Shown here: one piece after another, positions 1 to 5,430 of the stretch
How the letters are laid out: each line of letters opens with the position of its first letter
Position numbering within the stretch: position 1 is the stretch's first letter
Origin: Chloroflexota bacterium
GTDB taxonomy: Bacteria; Chloroflexota; Anaerolineae; Anaerolineales; UBA4823
Direction of reading: 5' to 3'
Assembly (NCBI GenBank): GCA_012798185.1
Contig: JAAZNS010000451.1
Coordinates: forward strand, 1-14,792
Length of the DNA stretch: 14,792 bases
The notes under the pieces: model-generated
Told to the model about the DNA's origin: nothing
What the model saw: only the letters and a program-made list of their open reading frames with translations
The model's database searches: none
Translations under genes and position numbers: made by a program

Positions 1-131
1 AAAAAAAATATTATCAATATCAATTGAGACAGAATATAATTACTTATGATTCTTTAAAATTAATCAGGCTCAATCCAGTCATTATTCGAGATTCAAATCA
101 AGTACGTAATTTGATCAGATGGGATACGAAA

Positions 132-773
132 ATGGAAAACTATGAAACGCTGACTGCCTCAGGATATGGAACTTGGGAAAAATTGTTTGAAGTTAATTTA
201 ATCACCTATTCAAGGATATATTACACACGCTTGAATGAAAAAACCCGCCAAATCATCGAATACTGCATTCGTTTCAGAGACCCAGATACAAGGCATTCGG
301 ATATCAGGATATTCTCATCCGAAGAAGAGCGTGCTGCGTTTTTAAATAAAAATTTTTCCAATTTAAATCTCCTGCCTATCGAAAACCCCCAAGCCGTTCT
401 TATAAAGTATCCACTGAATGATTTGATTGGCAAATATCTAACTTCGATTACCTTTTTTATGGATTTTGTACAAATCCATATCGACAACGCTATATTTGAT
501 TTTTACTACTGGCCGTTAATTCATCATGGAGAAAAAATTATCAGCCATAAAACAGTGAAATATCACCATGAATTGTGCAAACTCATTGGCAATAAAATCA
601 AACTGGTTGATGAATACCTGGATTTGGGTTTGGTGATTGAATTCGAAGACAATAGCATGGTAAACATACCGCTCAAGGTAGAACAGACATATCCTATACC
701 TGAGATTGCAGAATACCATGGTCCAAATAAAGAATGGATCATGTGGCAAATCGGAGAACCACCCTTTGAATAA
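132..773 (+). CDS. Hypothetical protein with two similar C-terminal units
   Basis: I do not recognise this protein. The frame is open from a TTG at 24. I prefer the ATG at 132 because GGGAT lies about 7 nt upstream and a possible -10 box (TATAAT, 35-40) would lie inside the longer version. That gives 213 residues, with no signal peptide and no membrane segment. Two parts of the C-terminal half look alike: residues about 95-130 (L-N-D-L-I-G-K, then alternating hydrophobic strands, ending Y-Y-W-P) and about 148-181 (L-C-K-L-I-G-N, then I-E-F-E-D-N, ending N-I-P-L). Each reads as a small beta-rich unit. The second ends in a beta hairpin typical of many uncharacterised or immunity-like bacterial proteins. 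The gene is visibly more AT-rich than its neighbours, which could reflect transfer. A 123 bp gap separates it from the ABC gene. Real gene: likely. Function: unknown. Confidence 0.65.
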   Translation: MENYETLTASGYGTWEKLFEVNLITYSRIYYTRLNEKTRQIIEYCIRFRDPDTRHSDIRIFSSEEERAAFLNKNFSNLNLLPIENPQAVLIKYPLNDLIGKYLTSITFFMDFVQIHIDNAIFDFYYWPLIHHGEKIISHKTVKYHHELCKLIGNKIKLVDEYLDLGLVIEFEDNSMVNIPLKVEQTYPIPEIAEYHGPNKEWIMWQIGEPPFE

Positions 774-896
774 CCAGGGACGATTTAGTTTTTTCATTTT
801 CAGGGGGATTAAATGATTTCTGCTTCCTTTCTTATATACCAATATTTAATGGGATAATCATAATTACAGTAATTTATTCATAGAAGAGGTCGCGTA

Positions 897-2831
897 ATGG
901 GATTTCATGGTGCCTGGCATGGCATAATCCATTCTACAGACGAAAAACCGAAGATAACCTGGCCTTTGCTTAAACGGGTGCTGGGGTTCGCTTATCCATA
1001 TCGAGGATTGATTGTTATCATGCTGTTCTTGATTTTGATGAACACCATGCTAACATTGCTGACACCGCTCATTCTGCGTGATTTGATCGATAATTCCATC
1101 CCCTCAGGGAATATTAATCGTTTAATAGCCCTGGCATTAGCGCTCCTTTTTGTACCTATTATCGCCGGAGGATTTAGCATCAGCCAGCGGCGGATCAACG
1201 CCCGCATTGGCGAAGGTGTAATTTATGACTTACGGCTGGCACTGTATGCCCGATTGCAGCGAATGTCTTTGCGTTTTTTTACCAACACCAAAGTTGGCGA
1301 ATTAATGAGCCGCCTCAACAACGACGTGATTGGTGCACAAAATGCAATCAGCAGCACTATCGTTGGTATCATCACCCAAATAATACAAGCCATCGCGGTT
1401 TTAGCGGTAATGTTGACCCTGGAATGGCGGCTGACGGTTATCAGCGTAGTGATACTGCCCCTATTCATATTCGCAGCACGATCATTAGGGACACGCCTAC
1501 GCGATATGGCGCGTAAGCAGATGGAAGCCAACGCCAGGATGAATGCTATGATGAACGAAACGTTAAACATTGGCGGTGCTTTATTGGTTAAATTATTCGG
1601 TCGCCGGCAGCTCGAAATCGAACGTTTCAGCCAGCGGGCGGCGCAGGTGCGCGACTTGGGTGTAGATCGGGCATTTGCTGGCTCAATCTTTATCGCCATC
1701 ATTGGTCTAATCAGCGCTGTAGGGACGGCTTTGGTCTATGGATTGGGCGGTTATTTCGTCATTAAAGGAGCTTTCACTATTGGAACCATTGTGGCTTTTG
1801 GTGCATATTTAAGTAGTCTTTATAGCGCCCTGCAGGGGCTATCTAACGCTCCTGTCGAATTTGCCACATCCATGGTCAGTTTCGAACGAGTGTTCGAAGT
1901 CATCGATTTACCCCTCGATATTCCAGAGAAAACGAATGCCATAGCGCTAAAAGATATCCGGGGCGAAATCGTTTTCGATAACGTTTCATTTAGATATGAA
2001 ACTGGTGATGAAATATTACTCAGTGATGTTCACCGCTATGGCAGCATGGATAGTGTGACCGCCGTCCTCTCAGGCGCCCAGCCAGACGAGGAGGGAGAAG
2101 AGATAACACTGCGCAGCCAGGCGCGCAATGTCGCTTTAGAAGAAATTAGCTTTCGAGCTGAACCCGGAAAATTAATTGCACTGGTGGGTCCCAGCGGCGC
2201 AGGAAAAACCACCCTCACTTATCTCATCCCCCGCCTATATGATGTGAATTCAGGGTCTATCCGTATCGATGGTATTGACCTACGCGACCTGACCCTCGAA
2301 TCGCTTTCAGCGCAAATTGGCATGGTTACCCAGGAAACATACTTGTTTCATGATACCATCCGTACTAACCTGCAGTATGCAAAACTGGATGCCACCCAGG
2401 AAGAATTAGAAGAAGCCTGCCGGATTGCCAATATCCACAATTTTATTCAAGGCTTACCCGATCAATATGACACCATTGTAGGTGAACGCGGTTACCGCTT
2501 GAGCGGCGGCGAGAAACAGCGCATCGCCCTGGCGCGGGTTATCCTTAAAAATCCGCGTATTTTAGTGCTTGACGAAGCTACCAGCAGCCTGGATAGCGAA
2601 TCGGAAGCCCTCATTCAAAGCGCCCTTAACAACGTTATGGCTCAGCGCACCAGTATTGTCATTGCCCATCGGTTGAGTACTATTCTGGCAGCCGATTTAA
2701 TTTTAGTAATGGATAGAGGAAAAATCGTAGAAAGCGGGAATCACGCCGAGCTGCTGGCACAAGGTGGATTGTATGCTCACCTTTATGAAACCCAATTCAG
2801 AAAAGGTAATTCACCCTTGCGGGCAAGCTAA
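897..2831 (+). CDS. ABC exporter half-transporter (fused membrane and ATPase domains)
   Basis: This is a type IV (MsbA/BmrA-like) ABC exporter of 644 residues, expected to act as a homo- or heterodimer in the cytoplasmic membrane. Residues about 25-320 form the six-helix membrane domain, with hydrophobic segments near 36-60, 76-92, 150-175, 177-195 and 260-305. The nucleotide-binding domain has an A-loop tyrosine (Y367), Walker A G-P-S-G-A-G-K-T at 431-438, Q-loop Q479, signature L-S-G-G-E at 535-539, Walker B I-L-V-L-D-E at 555-560, the D-loop and H591, so it should hydrolyse ATP. About 40 extra acidic/polar residues (370-412) sit between the A-loop and the first strand before Walker A. I recall similar insertions in a subfamily of actinobacterial and related exporters. 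The start is supported by GAAGAGG at 883-889, 7 nt from the ATG. The substrate (lipid, drug or peptide) cannot be read from the sequence. No partner exporter gene is adjacent. Confidence 0.95.
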   Translation: MGFHGAWHGIIHSTDEKPKITWPLLKRVLGFAYPYRGLIVIMLFLILMNTMLTLLTPLILRDLIDNSIPSGNINRLIALALALLFVPIIAGGFSISQRRINARIGEGVIYDLRLALYARLQRMSLRFFTNTKVGELMSRLNNDVIGAQNAISSTIVGIITQIIQAIAVLAVMLTLEWRLTVISVVILPLFIFAARSLGTRLRDMARKQMEANARMNAMMNETLNIGGALLVKLFGRRQLEIERFSQRAAQVRDLGVDRAFAGSIFIAIIGLISAVGTALVYGLGGYFVIKGAFTIGTIVAFGAYLSSLYSALQGLSNAPVEFATSMVSFERVFEVIDLPLDIPEKTNAIALKDIRGEIVFDNVSFRYETGDEILLSDVHRYGSMDSVTAVLSGAQPDEEGEEITLRSQARNVALEEISFRAEPGKLIALVGPSGAGKTTLTYLIPRLYDVNSGSIRIDGIDLRDLTLESLSAQIGMVTQETYLFHDTIRTNLQYAKLDATQEELEEACRIANIHNFIQGLPDQYDTIVGERGYRLSGGEKQRIALARVILKNPRILVLDEATSSLDSESEALIQSALNNVMAQRTSIVIAHRLSTILAADLILVMDRGKIVESGNHAELLAQGGLYAHLYETQFRKGNSPLRAS

Positions 2832-2847
2832 CGCAGTTTCTCCTGAT

Positions 2848-3021
2848 GTAGGAAATAAAGATGTCATTTATCCGGCTTTAGCTCCAGAAATTGAGCGAAA
2901 GACCGGATTGTATTTTATCGAAGATCGTGAAGCACAATCTTCAGCCGAATCAAACGATCTCGATCCAGCCAGGCACCTTTGGGAACTAAGTAAAATGCTG
3001 GTGAAAGAAAAATTCTTATAA
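2848..3021 (+). pseudogene. C-terminal remnant of a short-chain dehydrogenase/reductase
   Basis: About 57 codons, read in the +1 frame relative to the ABC gene end and stopping at TAA 3019-3021, match the usual tail of classical SDR enzymes of the retinol-dehydrogenase-like type. The visible pattern is a Y-P-A-L-A-P-E-I stretch, T-G-L-Y-F-I-E-D, then an acidic/serine-rich link, A-R-H-L-W-E-L-S-K and a charged end. In intact SDRs this follows the NAD(P)-binding Rossmann fold and the Y-x-x-x-K catalytic pair. None of that is present, because the upstream DNA is the end of the ABC transporter gene. The frame extends back to an ATG at 2764 inside the ABC gene, but that part is only overlap. I infer that a rearrangement or deletion joined the ABC gene to the last fifth of an SDR gene. 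It is probably not functional, though a short translated product cannot be excluded. Confidence 0.6.
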
Positions 3022-3040
3022 TTCGATTTCGAGAATATTT

Positions 3041-3135
3041 GGGGCTGTTCAAAAGTCATCATTGACATGTTGAGCGGAGCAAAATATTCTTTTTTTCGCT
3101 ACGCTAAAAGTAGCAATCTACTTTTGGCACAGCCC
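3041..3135. repeat. Composite inverted repeat, MITE- or REP-like element
   Basis: About 95 bp bounded by imperfect terminal inverted repeats: GGGCTGTTCAAAAGT at 3042-3056 on the left and, on the opposite strand, GGGCTGTGCCAAAAGT at 3120-3135 on the right. A second inverted repeat is nested inside: AGCGGAGC..AAAA (3073-3084) against TTTT..GCTACGCT (3093-3105), with one mismatch and small indels. Ends of the form GGGxCTGTxxCAAAAGT resemble transposase-recognised ends of IS1182/IS5-like elements. The inner motif resembles the dispersed 'TGAGCGGAGCGAA' intergenic repeats of many bacteria. No transposase is encoded and no clear target duplication is visible. It lies between the SDR remnant and the convergent peroxiredoxin gene and could fold as a long hairpin in either transcript. 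Confidence 0.6.
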
Positions 3136-3153
3136 ATTATAAAATTCACAGAA

Positions 3154-3867
3154 TTATTTTTTTAATATTGTGTTTAAGACGGTTTCTTTATCAATTGGCT
3201 TGGTGCAGAAGAACCAATCGTAGCACTTCAGCTGTTCTTTTCCTTCCATACGGTCTTTTGCAACGCCGCAGGAACCGGCGGGTGGTACGATGACATCATC
3301 ACCAGGCTGCCAGTCTGCCGGGGTTGCCACGGAGAATGCATCAGCCGTTTGCATGGCGATTAAAGCCCGGTAAAGCTCATCGAAATTACGCCCTGTGCTT
3401 AGCGGATAATAAATAATCGCTCGAATGATCCCCTTGGGATCGATATAAAACACAGCGCGCACCGCCTTCGTATTGCTTTCACCAGGCTGGATCATGCCAT
3501 ACTTTTTTGCCACATCCATCGTGATATCTTCGATCAAGGGGAATTTGACTTCAACGTCTTTCATCCCTTTATATTCGATTTTCTCTTTGATGGTGCGCAG
3601 CCAGGCAATATGACTGTATAAACCATCCACTGACAAGCCAACCAGTTTGCAATTAGCTTGTGCAAATTTATCTTCCAAGGTAGCAAATGTTATGAATTCT
3701 GAAGTGCAAACTGGGGTGAAATCTGCCGGATGACTGAATAATATGACCCAGCTTCCTTTATAATCTTCGGGAAAGTTAATCGGTCCTTGTGTGGTCACTG
3801 CTTTAAATTCGGGGGCTTTATCGCCAATGCGAGGCATTGGGGTTATTTGCATTTCGGGATTTTCCAT
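3154..3867 (-). CDS. Peroxiredoxin, Prx6-like (archaeal type)
   Basis: A thiol peroxidase of 237 residues that reduces hydrogen peroxide and organic peroxides in the cytoplasm. The thioredoxin-like fold carries the active site S-H-P-A-D-F-T-P-V-C-T with peroxidatic C54. H47 and T51 are nearby, and R137 in the V-R-A-V-F-Y-I-D-P strand is the conserved arginine. The C-terminal extension (about 170-237) holds C200, C215 and C221. The six-residue spacing of C215 and C221 matches archaeal Prx6 enzymes such as that of Aeropyrum pernix, so a resolving cysteine is probably present and the enzyme need not be 1-Cys. The length is typical. The start is set by AAGGAGA (complement of 3874-3880) 6 nt before the ATG. 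It lies downstream of the PerR-type regulator on the same strand, which fits peroxide control, but I found no good PerR box directly upstream of it. Confidence 0.95.
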   Translation of the reverse strand: MENPEMQITPMPRIGDKAPEFKAVTTQGPINFPEDYKGSWVILFSHPADFTPVCTSEFITFATLEDKFAQANCKLVGLSVDGLYSHIAWLRTIKEKIEYKGMKDVEVKFPLIEDITMDVAKKYGMIQPGESNTKAVRAVFYIDPKGIIRAIIYYPLSTGRNFDELYRALIAMQTADAFSVATPADWQPGDDVIVPPAGSCGVAKDRMEGKEQLKCYDWFFCTKPIDKETVLNTILKK

Positions 3868-3962
3868 CTTGTTTCTCCTTTTGTTGATATTGGTGTTTTT
3901 AATAGTAAAAATATATGTAAACCATTGTTCTTATAAAATTCGCGCCTTGTCTTCTCTTCAAA

Positions 3963-4016
3963 TTAAACGGTCAATTTTTCCCGGTTTCGACGAATACTTC
4001 TATACTTACTTTTCAT
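3963..4016 (-). CDS. Possible 17-residue small protein between perR-like gene and peroxiredoxin
   Basis: The frame reads MKSKYRSIRRNREKLTV and ends at TAA. It is strongly basic, with six or seven Lys/Arg in the first thirteen residues, and matches nothing I recognise. The reason to list it is translation: its ATG is preceded by an exceptionally strong ribosome binding site (see 4018-4028) with one base between that and the ATG. It begins about 35 nt after the stop of the PerR-type gene and ends about 95 nt before the peroxiredoxin ATG, all on the same strand. The frame stays open again after the TAA as far as the start of the peroxiredoxin gene, so it could also be the surviving front end of a decayed gene. 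A leader peptide, an unannotated small protein or a remnant are all possible. Confidence 0.35.
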   Translation of the reverse strand: MKSKYRSIRRNREKLTV

Positions 4017-4017
4017 T

Positions 4018-4028
4018 TCACCTCCTTA
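4018..4028 (-). promoter_or_regulatory. Perfect 11-nt Shine-Dalgarno sequence
   Basis: On the minus strand this reads TAAGGAGGTGA, the full complement of the usual 16S rRNA 3' tail. No other site in the window is as strong. The only in-range start is the ATG at 4016-4014, one base after the block and 5 nt after the AGGAGG core. The site does not serve either annotated neighbour: the PerR-type gene ends just upstream and the peroxiredoxin ATG is 150 nt away with its own site. Confidence 0.6.
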
Positions 4029-4050
4029 GTTTTAATCATTTAAAACTATA

Positions 4051-4488
4051 TTAATGGCTCCTGCTTTGATTCTGGCAAGCGGGGCAATTCCCATAAAATA
4101 AAACACGAGCCCCAAACAATTGATAGCCGCTGGTTGAATTGATTTCATTAGTCATCTGATTAACATACTTGCTGTTAATATCCACAATGTTATGGCAAGA
4201 AATACATGCCAGGTTTACATGCGGTTCTATGTCCGCATCGTAGTGAACACTATCGTCTCCTGCATGCCCTAACACGTTGATCAACCCTCGATCAGCAAGC
4301 ATATTGAGTGTATTGTAAACAGTCATCAGTGAAATCGATGGAAAATTTTCTCGAATCTGTTCGTAAATCATAAATGCAGTAGGGTGATTTTTATAGTCCA
4401 TTAATAGGCTATAAATTGCCATTCTTTGCGGTGTGACCCTTATTCCGGCTTGTTTTAATTTTGATGTGAAATCATGATTGGGTTTCAT
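4051..4488 (-). CDS. perR: Fur-family peroxide regulator, PerR type
   Basis: A dimeric metal-dependent repressor of 145 residues, the usual Fur-family length. The winged helix spans about 10-75, with recognition helix S-L-M-T-V-Y-N-T-L-N-M-L around 53-64. The structural zinc site is complete: C95-x-x-C98 and C135-x-x-C138. Aligned by eye to Bacillus subtilis PerR, the regulatory metal ligands are H35, D84, H90 and D103. Aspartate at the last position is the PerR-type choice (Fur has glutamate). The residue matching PerR H93 is N92, so one oxidisable histidine ligand is replaced. In PerR proteins, iron-catalysed oxidation of such histidines releases the repressor from DNA. The gene's own promoter carries two PerR-box matches, and a peroxiredoxin gene follows on the same strand. 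There is no recognisable Shine-Dalgarno before the ATG; a PerR box lies only 8-22 bp upstream. Zur or another Fur subtype is possible but less likely. Confidence 0.85.
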   Translation of the reverse strand: MKPNHDFTSKLKQAGIRVTPQRMAIYSLLMDYKNHPTAFMIYEQIRENFPSISLMTVYNTLNMLADRGLINVLGHAGDDSVHYDADIEPHVNLACISCHNIVDINSKYVNQMTNEINSTSGYQLFGARVLFYGNCPACQNQSRSH

Positions 4489-4495
4489 TGTTATT

Positions 4496-4510
4496 TTATA
4501 ATTATTATAA
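4496..4510. promoter_or_regulatory. PerR box 1, perfect match
   Basis: TTATAATTATTATAA is an exact match to the published PerR-box consensus TTATAATnATTATAA (7-1-7 inverted repeat). It lies 8-22 bp upstream of the PerR-type start codon and just downstream of the predicted transcription start, so a bound repressor would block initiation or early elongation. The region is AT-rich, which raises the chance of a fortuitous match, but all 14 defined positions agree. Confidence 0.75.
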
Positions 4511-4512
4511 TA

Positions 4513-4527
4513 TTGTAATGATTATAT
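4513..4527. promoter_or_regulatory. PerR box 2, overlapping the -10 element
   Basis: TTGTAATGATTATAT matches 12 of the 14 defined positions of the PerR consensus. It is centred 17 bp from box 1 and contains the whole TATAAT -10 element of the minus-strand promoter. Two tandem sites on one promoter suggest tight negative autoregulation. Confidence 0.55.
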
Positions 4528-4548
4528 AATAATATTGATAAATGTCAA
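4521..4548 (-). promoter_or_regulatory. Consensus sigma-70 promoter of the PerR-type gene
   Basis: On the minus strand TTGACA (4548-4543), a 16 bp spacer and TATAAT (4526-4521) form a promoter with both hexamers perfect. Transcription should begin near 4514, leaving a leader of about 25 nt before the ATG at 4488. The -10 box is inside one PerR-box match and the expected start site lies next to the other. Confidence 0.75.
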
Positions 4549-4685
4549 GGCAAGGATATTGGAGATTTTAAAAAAGGTATTGTTCTGAAAAATCTGGGGA
4601 AATATATGGAAGTTCAGCTTGGCTCAACCAACTTTTTATTCTCTCTGCAAATCAAAGGAAGCGTTTTACAACAACCTCTCTACGA

Positions 4686-4714
4686 TTGACATTCATTCAC
4701 AGATACCATATAAT
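4686..4714 (+). promoter_or_regulatory. Consensus sigma-70 promoter of the tetR-like gene and operon
   Basis: TTGACA at 4686-4691, a spacer of exactly 17 bp and TATAAT at 4709-4714 make a textbook promoter with no mismatches. The start site is expected near 4721, inside the palindrome at 4714-4735. The leader to the ATG at 4750 would be about 30 nt. The promoter diverges from that of the PerR-type gene, with about 137 bp between the two -35 boxes. Confidence 0.8.
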
Positions 4715-4735
4715 AGAATAAGAATTCTAATTCTA
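4714..4735. promoter_or_regulatory. Palindromic operator, probably for the TetR-family repressor
   Basis: A 22-bp near-perfect palindrome with half-sites TAGAATAAGAA and TTCTAATTCTA. Only the seventh base of each half fails to pair. It begins on the last base of the -10 box, covers the expected transcription start, and ends 14 bp before the TetR-family start codon. Size, symmetry and placement are typical of an autoregulatory TetR operator. No second copy was seen before the downstream MFS gene, so one operator probably controls the whole run. Confidence 0.7.
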
Positions 4736-4749
4736 TAATTTCCAAAATC

Positions 4750-5400
4750 ATGCAAAATTTCTCTTATCTGGTCCAAAAGCCTCAGCAAGCGCGCAGCCAT
4801 AAAACAATGAATCAAATATTGAATGCTGCCGCTAAAATTCTTGAAAAAAAGACCTTCCAAGACCTGACCATCGCCGAGGTGGTTAAAAATGCCCATACTT
4901 CGGTCGGTGCCTTCTATGGCCGCTTTAAAGATAAAGAAGCTTTATTACAAGCTCTGGATGAGCGCTTTTTTCAAGAATTTGAAGAAGCGATTAATGCTCT
5001 ATTAGCACCATCTCATTGGGAGGGCAAGTCAATCGCTTACATAATCAAAGATGTCACCCGTTTGATCGCCCATACTTACAGCAAAGACAAGGGTGTGATC
5101 CGTTCTCTAAATTTAAAAGCCCGATTATCAGGTGATTCCCTCTTAATAAGCCGTGAACAAAGAGCCTGGAACGTGTTGTATCCACGATTTCAAGAGATCC
5201 TGCTTTCCCATCAGGAAAAAATTAACTGCCCCAACCCTGCTCTGGCGATCCAACTGGGATTCAAGCAAATGTTTTATTGTATGCGAGAAATTTTATTGTG
5301 GGAACCCTTGCGCAAAGAGCCTCCCTATAACAAGGATGAACTTATTTCAGAATTGACGCGCGCCTATCTTTCGTATCTAGGGGTTAAAGAAACCAATTAA
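4750..5400 (+). CDS. TetR-family transcriptional repressor
   Basis: 216 residues, the usual TetR length. The N-terminal helix-turn-helix spans about 17-65, with the family pattern I-L-N-A-A-A-K-I-L, T-I-A-E-V, then S-V-G-A-F-Y-G-R-F-K-D-K-E-A-L-L at 51-66. The C-terminal part is all-helical and should bind a small inducer and form the dimer; its sequence gives no hint of the ligand. The ATG at 4750 follows the palindromic operator and a consensus promoter. No Shine-Dalgarno is visible, but the next in-frame ATG (codon 20) would cut into the DNA-binding domain, so the first is preferred. The stop is 30 bp before the MFS permease, so the repressor is probably co-transcribed with, and controls, the permease-enolase-M20 operon. 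The ligand is likely to be the transported compound or a product of it (inference). Confidence 0.92.
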   Translation: MQNFSYLVQKPQQARSHKTMNQILNAAAKILEKKTFQDLTIAEVVKNAHTSVGAFYGRFKDKEALLQALDERFFQEFEEAINALLAPSHWEGKSIAYIIKDVTRLIAHTYSKDKGVIRSLNLKARLSGDSLLISREQRAWNVLYPRFQEILLSHQEKINCPNPALAIQLGFKQMFYCMREILLWEPLRKEPPYNKDELISELTRAYLSYLGVKETN

Positions 5401-5430
5401 TAATTTACATCACCGAAAGGAATCAACGAC

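Noticed and set aside
1223..1702. 159-codon minus-strand frame inside the ABC transporter gene
   Set aside because: It is a shadow of the strongly supported ABC coding frame, and its translation has no family resemblance.
4030..4045. TTTTAA-4 nt-TTAAAA palindrome as a PerR box or terminator between the PerR-type gene and the small ORF
   Set aside because: It has three mismatches to the PerR consensus in very AT-rich DNA, and the stem is too weak for a terminator.
3791..4054. 87-codon plus-strand frame across the peroxiredoxin start
   Set aside because: It is antisense to the start of a clear peroxiredoxin gene, without a ribosome binding site, and low in complexity.
4524..4538. Third PerR-box-like sequence upstream of the PerR-type gene
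   Set aside because: Four mismatches to the consensus; explained by AT-rich background and overlap with box 2.
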